A stretch of 64,000 nt of DNA from Nigrospora sphaerica (GCA_018287875.1 JAGVVL010000013.1:2294001-2358000); one strand, 5' to 3'. Numbered from the stretch's first letter, positions 14,191-26,460 are shown. Notes: generated from the sequence alone by a model not told the origin. Numbers and translations are program-made.

Positions 14191-14213
14191 TTTCTCTCTC
14201 TCTCTCTCTCTCT
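14191..14213. repeat. (TC)n dinucleotide tract
   Basis: A nearly pure TC run inside a wider pyrimidine-rich stretch (about 14176-14235), roughly 0.9 kb upstream of the small gene at 15101. It may be part of that gene's promoter. Confidence 0.8.
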
Positions 14214-15100
14214 AGCTCTCGCTCTCTAGCTCTGATTTCCCCCTCTCAGCTCTCATCGTGGGCCTGCCTGCCAAACATGCAATTCTCCAACTTTCTGACC
14301 CTGCTGCTGCGCCTTTACTCATCATCATGGCCCTCCATCCGTACCCGCACCCCCCCTCCCTTGTCACCCATCGCTATCTGGCCGTTTTCTAGGCGACCCC
14401 CCGCCCCTCCCACTGCGCCCACCCCATGTCGCTCCCATCGTACCTCGAGGAGGCGTATGTCGAGCTGCATGCATGCATCGAGTCCTGCAGCCTTAGTCAA
14501 CCCGGTCCCTCTTCTCACGCTCTCGGTGTCGCTGGCATTGTAAGATTTCGTCACGGCTGCCTGAAGAAAGTAGTCCAGGACTGCCAGTCCGGTGCACGTA
14601 CCTGCCCAGGTATCCAGGCAGTTGCTTCGCCTTCCCGGTCTGTCAGGCCCGGGTCCTGAAGGGTACCCAGCAACTTGTACACATGCCGTCTTGCCTCCAT
14701 GGGTGCTGTGGCCCTCCCGAGCTCCATATCTATAAGGCTGCCATGTCTCCAGTCTCCAGGCACAGGAAAAGACCCCTCGACACAATCACCAAGCTCCCTG
14801 CTCTGCCACTATATTATTTCCTTTGGTCTCCGTCTCCTACTGCTATTTTAGTTGTGTGTCGCCATTCTTCTCTCCGTTGGTCTTGTTTCCCTTATCCTGT
14901 CACCACCAAACCTCGTCCGCTCTTGCCCGCGTGGCCACTTCGACCCAAGGAGAACCGGGAAAGAAAAAAAACACGAGGCGAGCAGATCTCGAAGTCAAGC
15001 ACCGCCCCCGGCGAGACCACTTGACCCTTTCGTCTCCGCCCATACACGATATATACAATATACCGTGAACAGCCCCGACGCCCGCTTGCTCACAGTCACT

Positions 15101-15352
15101 ATGTGCTACCAAGTTATCGAAATCTACTCGGCTTGCCGGTGCCTCTACTACCAGCACGCCGTGGACCGATGTGCCGCTTACGGCCGCCCCGGCCACCATG
15201 TCACGAAGCGTACCATTCTGGTGGGCTACGCTTGCTCTGCCCACAGCCAAGGCAGTAGCTACGGCCAGTATGCTTCGTCACAACATACTTACTCGGACTC
15301 GGGCTACTACAGCGGCCACTCGTCGTCGAGGAGCTCCCGCCACCACCGGTGA
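15101..15352 (+). CDS. Conserved small Cys/His-rich fungal protein, 83 residues
   Basis: A single exon starting MCYQVIEIYSACRCLYYQH. I recall this short N-terminal block as a conserved hypothetical protein in many filamentous ascomycetes; no function is known to me. Cysteines at 2, 12, 14, 24 and 45 and histidines at 19, 32, 33 and 48 suggest a small metal-binding fold (C-x-C, later C-x2-H). This is inferred from spacing only. Residues ~49-83 are rich in Ser, Tyr, Gln and His and look disordered. The ATG at 15101 was chosen because it begins the conserved block; an in-frame extension upstream has no ATG support and runs through leader-like, pyrimidine-rich DNA. The gene stands alone in a 15-kb gene-poor region. 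T-rich sequence downstream to about 16.2 kb looks like a long 3' UTR. Confidence 0.8.
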   Translation: MCYQVIEIYSACRCLYYQHAVDRCAAYGRPGHHVTKRTILVGYACSAHSQGSSYGQYASSQHTYSDSGYYSGHSSSRSSRHHR

Positions 15353-17955
15353 AGTGTCTTGTCTTCGGCAATGGGGTGCTGCGCTTGGCCTTGCCCACCG
15401 CTCGTCCGCTTCGAGCTGGGGACTTGGATATCGTATCTCTCCTCTTTTCGGTCGAGCGGTCTGTCGCCCACCCGTCCGCCGCCTCAGCTCTCGTGGCTGT
15501 TTGTGGGGCATGACCGCCTGTTATCCCATTCCGCTTCTCCGGCACGGCTGAATGGGGCGGCGAGGGGCTACCCCTACTCCCGCCCTCTTGGCCGCCACGA
15601 AAACACCGAGGAAAGACCCGGCTCTGCACGCGTTATCGAAGACTGATCGGTTCTGGACCAGACCGTGGTTCACAACTTCCTCTCCGCCATCTACACACGG
15701 CACCGGGTTGCGTGGCCGGTCGTCACCCTCCACGGAGCATGTGGCAGGACCCCCCACGTACGAGAGTGGCTGAGTCTATAATCGTCAAGACGTTTTCCCC
15801 TTTCGGTTCATTTGGGCATCTCATTCTCCTTTGAGCAACAGCATAGCATCGGCGAAGGTTCATTTTGCATGGGATTTCGGCGTCATCACTCTTTACGAAG
15901 GAATCTGCTACAGACGACGATGGAGTGGGGACGTTGTGGCGGGCCACGGCTCCCTCCAACTTCGCAACTCCTCATCTTCTTTTCTTTCTTCGACACATAC
16001 GACAGCATTGGTGGGCTTGATGCTTTGCATGGAGCCTGGAATGGGATATACCAGGCGTTACCGGTATGGTTTTGCTTGGGCAAGGGTTTGCATAGGTTCG
16101 CGTTTGTATTTCTGGGGTTTCTTCCGTCTTTTTTCCTGTTTCGTTTTCTAGACCATTTTCGCATCTCCTTTTTCTCACCTCTCTTCTTCCCCCCCAAGTT
16201 TCATTTCACAAAGCAGGTTTCTGTGTAACACCAAGCGCGTCTAATCCTGCTCGGGAAGCAGTGTCCTGTATTTCTTCACAATGGTGGAAGGCTGGGAAGA
16301 GCAACTGGCATTGCTTTGCGGGACTTTCGTTCTCAAAACGTTGACGCTTTGGCCAGGAGCCGCGTTGGTCGACGCTCGTGGTCCACGTGCTTCGTCTGGT
16401 GACGAAGATGCGGGACTGTTTGGGGGGGTTCATAGATTAGACGGGGTGCACTTACTGGGTCGGCCAGGGAAACAGTACGGACGCATAGTAAAGGGCAACC
16501 AATAGAGGCCATATCTTTCCACGCACGTCCTGCTTCCAGGTGATAGTTGACGCGGCCAGCAAGCATCGGTATACCCGGACACAGAACCAAGCCGTGTCAG
16601 CCATTTGAGCTGAAGACAGAGCTATTTTGGTCCATCCCCAGGTTTGCGAGACCGGGCGGTCGGAACGGCAGGGCGTCGTTTTCGTTAACGCCGACCGAGT
16701 TGCTAACACACCGAAAGACTTCGGCCCAATGGGCAGAAATGAAGTTATTTCCGACGACGCAGAATGTATCAGCCCTGTTCTCGCCCCCAATTGGTTGTTA
16801 ATCGGCCCTAGCCTCTCAGCCCTGCAACGAATGGTGTGTCACGCAGAAGAGCCTCCCCCTCGCAGGGTCCATTGAAGGGGGTGGGGGTGGAAGGGGAGGG
16901 GGGAGGAGCGACCCAAACGACAGGTTCTCACGTCCAGCAGTGCATGTGTATTGTGTTGGGTGGTGGTGCTGATGGTGCTGTCACTTGCATGCACGCACGC
17001 AGGTCTCGGCGGACCTGCATGTCATCGCTGACGGGGGGTGGGATGATGTACGGAATCACTCAACGGAGGCGCATAGATGGCACGGGGGTTAAGGACGACG
17101 ACGAGCCAAGGTTGCATCACCTGCCAGGGCTATCGGACCTGGAGACTCCGTTGATGCGGGCTGGAACACAGGCTGGGCCTGGGGGTTGAGTGGGGTACCC
17201 TTGTTTTCGCGGGCTAGGCGACGCAATAGGCAGGTTGAATAGCCCGTATCGCGTGGGATCCCGATGGGAGATGGTTAATGGGCCACCCAATAAACAAAAG
17301 CAGGTTGCAAGGTGGCCCGACGGCCATTGGATGGATCGTGGAGCTGGGATGGAATCCACCATCCACGATCCCGTCACCAGGCAAGGCGACCGGGGTGCCA
17401 TGCTCCAGGTGGGGCGCACCAGCGAGAAAAGAAAGGGCCCATCGTCGGTATGGGTGGCATGGGCGATCTAATAATAGATGTCCCACCCATCCATCCATGC
17501 TCATCATCCCCTTCGGGGCAGGCATCGACACCCGCAACCACAACTCGCTTCCAGTCTCTGTATCTCGTCTCACGGCCAGCTGGCCCCTCCACCCTGTCGG
17601 CAATTCAGACCTGGAGGCGCCCTGCTCTCACAGCCGACTACCGCGCCAGCATAGACGGCCGGCTACGACACCAATGACAGCCCGGAGCCACCACACAACC
17701 CCAAACACCCATCCCATCCCATTCCATCCCATGCATCCATCCATCCCAATAACCGGGAGACAACCATCTGGGTCGGCAAATCGGGGGGCAGCATCTTCAG
17801 CGCGGACCCGCGGCACAGGAACCGCAGGCTCTCTCTTTCTCTCCCACTCCCTCGGAGCTCATAACGTCGACAGGCTGATTAGCCGCGCCAGACGCGACCG
17901 CAGCCGAACCCCACCGCCTGCTCATACCGGGCTGCTGTGGATCCTATGCAACTGA

Positions 17956-17982
17956 CCTTGGGTAGGTAGGTAGGTATGTAGG
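17956..17982. repeat. TAGG-type short tandem repeat
   Basis: Consecutive ggta/taggtatg units. The same word recurs in several other intergenic regions of this window. Confidence 0.75.
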
Positions 17983-19560
17983 TATACACCAAAGCCGGCC
18001 ATGATGATCATGCCTGTGTCGATTGACGAGTACTGACTTGGGTATCTTTACCCGCCTTGGCTACCTAAGTTGGGACGGGACGCAACGGTGGATAGCGAAT
18101 GTCTACGGATCCATGGCGAACCCAGGCACGGATACCCGTCCCGCTGGAACTCCCCTGACGGGCTGCCAACCTCCTTACCCACCAACATCCATACTTGCCC
18201 GTTTTCAGGTACCCACCTCTTCTCAGCTGAGCTTCCATGATGGATCTTGGGACGCGGGCTGGCGACCAAGGTCGCCTTTCCCTCCCTCCCTCTGCTCCAC
18301 GACGGGAAGGAAGCCCACGCGGCGGCGGTTGCAAGCGCCAGGAGACGATGGTAAGCCAGCCGCGGCTACCTCGAGGTGGGGTCCCAAAATGGATCTCACC
18401 TCATGCTTTTCCCCAGCCCTGCCCACTTCTTTCTCTTCACCTTGCACACGCCAAGGGAGTCCGGCATTACTCTGAACCGCTGTGATTCGTCCCGTATGCT
18501 GCCCTGGATGGCCGTCGTCATCCAGTATTTTTACGGCCATTAATCCGTCCCCATTAGGGTGAGAGCCGACCACATGCTGTTGCCGTTTCCGGTAATTGAC
18601 TTCGGCGTTGCCCGCGTCGCGGTTATGTACTCATCCATGGCTGGACATCCCTGATGTTTGTACCTGCTCACCACCACAGGGCCAGCATCAGCAACCGGGA
18701 CCAACCGGCTAGTTTTCCATCGTAGCGAGCCGGTAACGTTCCCGGCAGCTGGGTAGATCATGGGGATCCGTACTTTCTGTCTACTTCTCGAACCCCCGGT
18801 CGGACTGATTGCTGACAGCTACAACGGCCTGGCTACCTACCCACAATGACCCTAGGCGGCCGAAAACCAACCTTCGCCTGTGGCCTCACCTGAAGAAGAC
18901 ACCGTCAGCTATTATCCCAGACAATGAAGAAAGACGTCTATGTGACGTCGGGAGTTGGTGAGACATAGTGGGGTAACGGAGGTCATTCTCCCTACCCACG
19001 AGAGGCACTGCTGTAGACTCTTTCATCTAGCCTACATACTACTTGCTTACGCAACTTCTTTGTGTCATAGCTAGCCGACTCGCATTATTTTTGTTTCCGG
19101 CTGTATTGCTTGATGCTAGGGAGCGGCCTAGCGGTCTTACATTTCTTGCCCGCCACGCGAAACACGCAAAGAGCAGTTCGGTTGTCCAGTTTCCACATCG
19201 CCATCAGCATGGAACTCAGCCTGGTATCTTTACAGGCGGCTACAGACTGCAGAGTACCGAGGCAGAGCGCTGTGGAAACGGCCTTGCCGGCGCCCTCTCC
19301 CCCGTGGCGGCGTAGCTCGGGCTACCAGCATATATCTAGCGTGGTCGCTCAGTAAGGACCCCATCGGTCTGCAGCACAGCTGGCGACAAGTCAACATGCT
19401 CAACACATGATGCGTGCAGGATCGTCACCAGGCCGGGGCAACTAGGGATAAGCACCCGACGCGTGCGGATCTACCCCTTTCCCCTTCGCCACAGGCCGTG
19501 TGGCGTCTGATGACTCAATACGTGCCCGGTCGTCATCCTGCCCGATCCTACCGACTCCCC

Positions 19561-19580
19561 GCCTCGCCTCGCCTCGCCTC
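19561..19580. repeat. (GCCTC)4 pentanucleotide repeat
   Basis: Four perfect tandem copies in non-coding DNA. Confidence 0.85.
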
Positions 19581-21432
19581 GTACCGCCCCAGCAGACGCC
19601 CTCCGACCCAAAGAGGGATTCGAAGCGCGTGTGGGGGCGGTTTGCGAGTTGCTCGTACCCAGCCAGTCCATGCCATCCGCCCAGTCAGGTTCTGTGTGTG
19701 TGCGTGGGTGCCGTCTTATTTGCAGGCAGCACTCACCTTTTTTTTGGGCCTCGTTACATTGAAGTTGATTGCATTGTGTGCCCCTGGATTACGGGTAGAC
19801 CGAGGCAATGCTCGATTATCTGCGTAGCCGAGGGGCGAAATGTCCGGCTCTTGCTACAGATCTCCAGCGGTTGTAAGGAAGTCGGATTGCGGGTGGCCCC
19901 GGATTATAACGGCACACTAGGGGCCCGCAAATAGACCAGCAAGCCGGCAAGCAAGGCTGTCTGGCTAGTTGTGTGCCTTGGGCGATGCAGGCATAGGCAG
20001 ACATGGGAGTGGTGATAGGTTCTCGTGTTTTACCCCTCACGTTGTCGGCGGTGGGTGCTACCCGAAACTACCCCCGGACCTCGCTGCCGCTGGCTTCCGG
20101 CCCCAGCGGGAAAAGGGCAGGCGATGATGCCGCAGTGGCCCCTTCACGCCAGCTACGTCCACTGTTTGGAGGCAATACTCTACCGCGGGTCTGCCTCGCG
20201 GGGTTCCATACGGAAGACTTACTACGCAGGCTGTGTGCGGCCCCGCTACACTACGGACACCAAGGGCCCGCGAGATACTTCCCCAGGGGCTTGTCCGGTG
20301 CGAGGTAAGGACGAGGCAAAGAAGAAGCTTCGCCTCCTCCCAGGATGGTCTCTGCCACCGGGCCAAGCTGTGGGGTGAGGCACTGGCCGTACCCAGTGGT
20401 GGCAAACGGTCCGGTGCAACACTGATGAGAGCCCCCCCCCTCTTACCTTCGGGTCTCGGTGGGACGGCCCCCACGGCTGAACGGCCCGTACGGAGGGTTC
20501 CATGGCACGGCTACGGCCAAGATGTACCCACAACCGATAGCGACGTACCCAAGAGCGGTGCGATGTCATCGCCCCCAACAGGCACGGCGTGGGAACTTGG
20601 GGATTTACCCGTTCGGCTGCGGTTTCCCCTGCTCGTTTCGGGTACATTTTCGACGATGTACTCGAGTACCGGGCCCGAGAAACGTTCGGAAGTCGGCGGG
20701 GTTGCGAGTTTGAACGATTGTACTTGGGAGATTCTGCTAGCGCTCTTTCGATAGTACATGTATACATGGATGATGATACCGGGCCCGGCGGATGGAACTC
20801 AGGATGGATGGATGGGTATGACGGTAGTCCCAGCTCACTTTTTGGTGTCCGGAGATGCTGAATGCGGAGTATCAGGTACTGGTGGTCGACATGAAATTGG
20901 TAGCAGCATGTGTTCATCAGTACGTTCTGTGTTGCTTCCACGCACTTGTTTCTTCTGCTAGTTACGTCAGGGAATGAGGAGGGACGGGCGTGTTAATTTT
21001 TCGTTCCTGGTCGTTTTGACCAGCGAGCGAGCTTTCCATGCCCTCTGGGTCTGTCTGTACTTACCAATACGTCACGGTCGGGCCCCTGCATGATTGTTTG
21101 TGTGTGTGTTGGCCGTGGCCTAGGATTCGACTGGGCCGGCGAGTGTAGGTACCTGACGAGCCCGCTTTTTAGCACTTTGAACCTGGTGCTTCCACCCCTG
21201 CACCGCGTCTCGCGTCGCGTCTACAGGACTCACGACCGATTACATCGCAACCAGATAGGAGGTACCAATTTACCTGTTACGTTGCTTCACCAACATACGG
21301 ATCGTAAAGTGTAGATTCAGACGCGTCCATACCGAAAGGGCTCGCGGTCTTTGTCCGACGCACGGCGCCAAGATTTTCCCGGCCGGTCGTACGGCGTCGC
21401 GTGGTCATCATCAAAGCCCAGCGTCCCGTTTG

Positions 21433-23627
21433 ATGAACCGGAACGGCATGGATAGGCCACGGCTTCTCGAGCAGGGTCGGGCCTGTATCCAAGCCAACGA
21501 CTACACGACGGCCGCGAAGCACCTCAAAGCTGTTGCTAGGACGTGTCCTATCTGCAAGAATGGCAAGACCGACAGATGCTGCGCCTGTAAGAACTTGCTG
21601 CGCGCCTTTGCTGAAAACAGCCTCAAGGACGGGCTGAGGGCCGCCTGCCGCTGCGACGCCCGGTCGAACCAGCGTTGTACCGACGCCCACCACCTGGACG
21701 CCCTCAGTTCGCTCGTCCTCGTCGGTCTCCGGACGAACCAACTCAAAGCGAGTCTCAACTACGCCCAGAAGATGATACTCATCTCCCCCCGTGAGACCAA
21801 GGTACTCGCCCCTCGCCATCCCCAGCTCGGTTCGAGACAGTCACGCTCACGCAACCACGCCACAGGGCTATCTGCGTCTCGGGCAGGTGCTACGTCACGA
21901 CAAGCAGCCGGAGCTGGCGCTGGCCGTCTACCAGCAGGGCGCTGTCGTCGTGGAGCAAAAGTCGCCTCAACACGCCGGCCTCGAGGTACACACACCTGTC
22001 TATGGGATTACTCTCATACTCGCTAACACGCTGGTCCATAGGCCCTGCGGGCGCAAGCCGACCTAGTATCACGCGTTCTCCGCAAGGTCGACCCCATGTC
22101 ACATCTGCCGCCAGAATTGCAGGTCATGGTTCTGGAGCAACTAGATACCCGTACTCTATGCCGATGCCTTCACGTTGCCAGGCACTGGAAGCGAGCCATA
22201 GAGAGCAAAGCAGCCCTGCCCGCCTGGACAGTCCAGCGCTATGATCTCAGCCAGCGCATCCCCAAGGGCAAGCCTACCTTCGCCGCTCTCCAGCGCTACA
22301 TGGCGGTATATCCTGGTGGGCACCTGAAGGATCTATCTCTGATCAAGTGCCCGTGGGTCACGGCTTCGAACCTGCCGTCTATCCTGCGACACTCTCCCCG
22401 CCTTGAGCACTTGACTTTGGTCGGCCTTCCAAATGCGCGTCTGGAAGTCCCCGACCAGGTCAAGATAGGGTCTAGTCTTCCTCGACTCCAGACCCTATTC
22501 CTAGGATACGACGTGTGCCTAAGCAGTCAAGTGCTTGCGCAACTTGTTCGAGCATCTGCAGAGACGCTGCGGGAGCTTTCTATTCTGGAGTTGCACCGGG
22601 ATCCCTCGGACAGTTATCTTGCACAGCTCCGGGGCTGGCCTGAGCTGAAGGAACTGAAGACGGTCAGGCTGTCCAGCCCTCCGGCATCCCTGAACTGGAA
22701 ATTTGATCCGGTATGTCGCTATTACATGCTGTCCCTGGCGAAAGTAATCCATGACTAACGCCACGAATGCAGACCCCTCTCATGCGCTTGACCCCGAGCA
22801 TTCAAGATGTCTGGCTGGACAATTTCGTGTTGATCCAGGACCCCTCGCATCCGTTGCCGGCTGCTGACAAGAATCGGGTGTGGTGGCCCCAGTTACGGCG
22901 CATTTTCTGCGGTCAGGTTTTCGCACACCACCCGCGCCTCCTTCCCGGGCCGCTTACGGAGCAGTTGTCCGAGCTGCATTGTGAGAACGATTTGACAATG
23001 GTATACACGATCCACGGCCCGGGGCACCCACCGTCCGCAGACTACGATAGGGCCGTCTTCAGAATCCCGCGGCTGGACAGACTGCAGAAGCTTTCCGTCA
23101 AGGGCGACCATCCCCTGGACCTGGAACTACCAGACCTCAAACAGCTCCTGCAACCCCCTCTGCAGAGCGGCTGCCTCGAGGAGCTAGTGCTCGACCCGTT
23201 CCCCTCGAAGACCCTGAAACTGCGCTCCGTTGGCGGCTTCTCATGGATGCAGAGCGACCAGCTGGCCTTCCTCGGCATCGGCGGCTTCAACGCGGAGCTC
23301 GGCCGCCACGTGGAGGACCCGGACGCGTTGCTGCTCAGCCTCGTCGCCCAGTTCCCGAACCTGCGCGCCCTCGACATCGGCGCCGAGATGTTTCGCGCCG
23401 CCACCCTGGTCAAGATCATCACGCAAGGTGTCAGGCGCATTTATCATCGCAACCCCGTGGCCCAGATCGCCGAGGCGCTCGACTGGACCCGTGAGCACGG
23501 CAAGCAGTACGGCGGCGCCCAGCTCATCGCCGGCCCCTGGCCGCACACGCCCGCCAATCTTTGCGACCGCTGGGCCGTACGCCAGCTGGCGAATAGCAAC
23601 CGCGGGCGCGCGTTCTCCACCGGGTGA
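21433..23627 (+). CDS. TPR, F-box and leucine-rich repeat protein, Dia2/Pof3-like
   Basis: Four exons: 21433-21801, 21866-21985, 22042-22710 and 22773-23627, giving 670 residues. Introns are 64, 56 and 62 nt, all phase 0, with gtactc, gtacac and gtatgt donors. Residues ~1-163 form helical TPR-like repeats. An F-box follows at ~181-225 (MSHLPPELQVMVLEQL, then CRCLHVARHWKRAI). The rest has irregular leucine-rich repeats (for example LKDLSLIKCPWVTASNL and LEHLTLVGLP). This order matches budding yeast Dia2 and fission yeast Pof3. Those are substrate receptors of SCF ubiquitin ligases that act at replication forks, with Dia2 promoting CMG helicase disassembly. The order of domains is seen; the Dia2 assignment is inferred. 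A second ATG at 21448 would shorten the product by five residues. A CCIC-like Cys cluster in residues ~38-80 (CPICKNGKTDRCCACKN) interrupts the TPR region and is unusual. Confidence 0.85.
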
Positions 23628-24366
23628 GTTGTGGTCGTACAGTGGGGCGGGGAACACTGTATATTACAGTCTGTGAACTTTCCATGTCGACCACTGAGCC
23701 AAGGGGTCAATCACGAATTCTCCCCGGCGACAAATGGTGCAAGGATGGTTCTGTCCTCTTCCTACGACATAGTTTTGGCGCAAATTGGCCGGCCCGGCTC
23801 GGTAACAGTCAGCCCGCAGAAAGGATGGAGCTCTCAATGTGAACCGAATTGTCTTTTCCTGCCTCCCAGAGTCGGGGAAGCTGGAGAAAGCAGTTGGACC
23901 CCTGTTTGTTCATTCGCTCTCTTGTGATAGGGCCCTCGGGCGGTCCCGCCCCCACGCTTCAAGGGATCCATCCCTGTCCGATCTGACCCGTATTAACAGA
24001 TCGATCTCGCATCAATTCGCGATCTCCCGCAGAAGCCGTGACCGCACTTATTCACCATGTCGAGATATTCACGAGACGCTGGAAGCACGACAATATGGGG
24101 CAGTGCGAACGGACAGGGCTTTCAATGGCATTTCCCGATTGGAACGATGCTTGTCAATGCGCCAGGACTAGACGCCACCGTCCAGCCAGCCCGCCTTCGC
24201 TCGTTAGTGCCATGAGACAAGATGAGAAGCACGTCATTGATCCTGCAGACCGGGTCGCATCGATGGGTCATCATTGCTGGCCAGCCCTTGATATAATACC
24301 GCCCTTTTGGCTGCTGGCGTCGTCGTCCTGCCCAAGAAACGCATACGCCAGACTTCGTCCTTGCAG
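23628..24366. other. Intergenic region between F-box gene and flavoprotein gene
   Basis: No coding region is supported. It should hold the 3' UTR of the F-box gene and the promoter of the downstream oxidoreductase. An AT-rich TATA-like word (atataata) lies at 24291-24298, about 70 bases before the ATG. Confidence 0.45.
24291..24298 (+). promoter_or_regulatory. Possible TATA-like element of the flavoprotein gene
   Basis: The word atataata stands out in otherwise GC-rich DNA about 70 bases upstream of the start codon. Position and composition are the only evidence. Confidence 0.25.
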
Positions 24367-26279
24367 ATGGCCAGCGATTCGTTTAATCGTGATATTGAAA
24401 GAGACAGCGTGGCCCCCATGGTGGAGAACGAACAGAATGCCGGCAAGCCGGCGGACGGCCGAAGGCGCGTGTTAGTCGTCGGCGCGGGCGCTGCCGGGTA
24501 TGTTGCCGGCCCTAGCGATGTGCACGGAAGACAGACTGACGGTGGCCGGGCAGCATGTCGACAGCATACCACCTATCCCAGCACCCAGAGAAGTTCGACG
24601 TCACTCTCATCGACGCCGTCGACTACTGCGGAGGCCAGGCCTTCTCCATCCCCATCGACAAGGAAAAGCACGGGGCGTCGTGGTGCAACCAGGGCGTCCA
24701 GGGCGGCTCGTACATCTTCCACCACACAGCCACCATGTTCCAGCGCCAGGGCTACCACGCCGACCCCGTCGAGCTCCAGGTGTCGTTCGGCAAGGACGAG
24801 ACCTTCTGGAGCAACGTCTTCCCCACCAAGCTCATCGAGCGCCACCAGAAGGAGGCCGCACGCCTTGTCACCATGCTGAAGATCATGCGTTGGTTCGAGG
24901 TCTTCTTCGCGCTGCTGCCGCTCCGCCTAGTCTTCAAGCTCTTCCTCTTCTCGGACGAGTTTATCAACACGGTCACGCTGCCCATGACGGCCCTTTTCCT
25001 GGGCACGGGCAATGCGACGCCCGAGACGCCCGCCATCATGTTCGAGCGGCTCTGCACGTCGCCAACGTACGGCATGTGGTACGCGCCCGACAAGCACAAC
25101 GTCGTCGGCAACCGGCCGCCCATGATCGTGTTCCCCAACCTCTCCGAGTTCTACGGCACATGGCGGCGCGACCTCGAGTCCCGCGGCGTCACGGTGCGCC
25201 TGTCGACGGAGCTCATCGAGGTGGTGCGCCGCGACCGGGACGGCGTCGCCGTGCGGCTGCGGGCGCGGACGCCGGCGCCCGACGGCCACAACCCCACCGG
25301 CGGCGACGCCGACGCCCCTGCAGTCGAGGAGCGCTACGACGAGCTTGTACTGTGCTGCCTGGCCGACGCGGCCAAGAAGGTGCTCGGCCCGGCCGCGAGC
25401 TGGCGCGAGCGGCGCGTGCTGGGAGCCGCCCGCTTCAGCGACGACCTCACCGTGACGCACAGCGACGCCGACTACATGCGGCGGCACTACGAGAACTTCT
25501 ACCGTGCCGACCTCGCCGTGGCGGCGCCGGGCGGCGCCGACCACCAGGCGCGCCTCGACTTCGCCGCCGACCACTTCCGGCCCATGTACTACATCAAGGA
25601 GTATGCGGCGGACCTGAGCAAACTCGAGATGGCCTTCGACACGACCAACTACCAGGGCCAGTTCCCGGCGCGCGTGCCCTTTGAGCGCCACGTCTTCCAG
25701 ACCATCTACCTCAACCGCGCGCGCGACGGCCACCTATGGAGCGATGGCGACATCGCCGCCGACCGCGTCATCCGCCGCGACTGGTGGCACCAGCTCTGCC
25801 ACGGCTACACGCACTACCTCGGCGTCGTACCGTGGGTCATGTTCCTCCAGGCGCGCCGGCGCACGCGCTACGCCGCCGCCTGGACCCTCGTCAACGCCCA
25901 CGAGGTCGCCATCCTCTCGGGCCTCGCCGCCGCCGTCGACCTCGGCGCCGACTACCCCGAGGACCTCGAGCACGACGGCTTCGCCTTCCTCTGTTTCCGC
26001 CTCTACTACCTTCTCGCCTACGGCAAGTGGTACCGCCGCCGCTACACCCGCCGCCGCCCCGAGAAGCAGGCTCAGTCCCAGCCGGGGCCGGGCGGCCCCG
26101 CCGGCCCCAGCCAGAAGGCCCGCGACGGCGCCTCCTGGGCCACGGGCCTCTACGGCAGCGTCTACCGGGGCCCCGGCGTCTCGACCGTCGAAAGACAGAC
26201 GTGGAAGGAGGAGATGAAGAAGGGTACCAGCACCGATAACCTGGCCGAGGGGAATGCCCCGGGGCGGAGTCAGCCCTGA
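24367..26279 (+). CDS. FAD/NAD(P)-binding amine-oxidase-like oxidoreductase
   Basis: Two exons, 24367-24497 and 24554-26279, giving 618 residues. The 56-nt intron (gtatgt donor, gggcag acceptor) splits the last Gly codon of the dinucleotide motif. Splicing restores VLVVGAGAAGMSTAYHLS (GxGxxG at residues 39-44), followed by an acidic strand end (DVTLIDAVDYCGGQ), the standard FAD-binding Rossmann fold. The remainder resembles the fungal flavin-containing amine-oxidase superfamily (YGMWYAPDKHNVVGNRPP, HLWSDGDIAADRVIRRDWWHQ). A hydrophobic stretch near residues 130-160 (WFEVFFALLPLRLVFKLFLF) might associate with membranes. The C-terminal ~70 residues are basic and disordered. Substrate is unknown. 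The gene ends 181 bases from the stop of the oppositely oriented SNF2 gene. Codons are very GC-rich in the third position, which opens long shadow frames in the other phases. Confidence 0.85.
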
Positions 26280-26460
26280 GGCGTGGAGGATGAGGGAGGT
26301 AAGGGGAGGGAAGGGGGGTTTCCGCAGCTGCGCATGAGCGAACTGCGTTTGTAGCTTCATGTACAGGCGGACCAGGCAATGCCACGGCCATCACAGGTTG
26401 GGCTGGACCGGAGAAAATGTATGGCTTTCTTTTATGGGCAACTGGCCCTTAGAACCATTT

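Larger units (their letters stand above)
5798..15100. other. 9.3-kb gene-poor region
   Basis: I find no gene here. Open frames, including a 287-codon one at 9058-9921, have no recognisable domain, irregular codon use and overlapping frames on the other strand. The first few hundred bases are presumably the NUP133 3' UTR. Visible structure: a (CAG)n run at 8612-8627, TAGGTA-type clusters near 9920-9985 and 14010-14030, a (TC)n tract at 14191-14213, and pyrimidine-rich DNA from about 14.2 to 15.0 kb that probably belongs to the promoter and leader of the small gene at 15101. A lineage-specific or non-coding RNA gene cannot be excluded. Confidence 0.5.
15353..21432. other. 6-kb non-coding stretch downstream of the small Cys/His gene
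   Basis: The first ~850 bases are T- and pyrimidine-rich on the plus strand and are best read as a long 3' UTR of the 15101-15352 gene; the 138-codon frame there (15812-16228) is low-complexity and rejected. Further on are CATC-rich runs (about 17485-17500 and 17705-17755), a TAGGTA repeat at 17956-17982 and four copies of GCCTC at 19561-19580. No gene with a recognisable product or consistent coding signal was found. Confidence 0.5.

Noticed and set aside
15812..16228. 138-codon Phe-rich frame
   Set aside because: T-rich composition explains the Phe/Leu content; best read as 3' UTR of the 15101-15352 gene.
20246..20941. 231-codon minus-strand frame
   Set aside because: No motif, poor codon regularity and competing plus-strand frames over the same interval.
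24500..25684. 394-codon Arg/Pro/His-rich frame on the plus strand
   Set aside because: Out-of-phase shadow of the flavoprotein, whose Rossmann motif is in the other frame.
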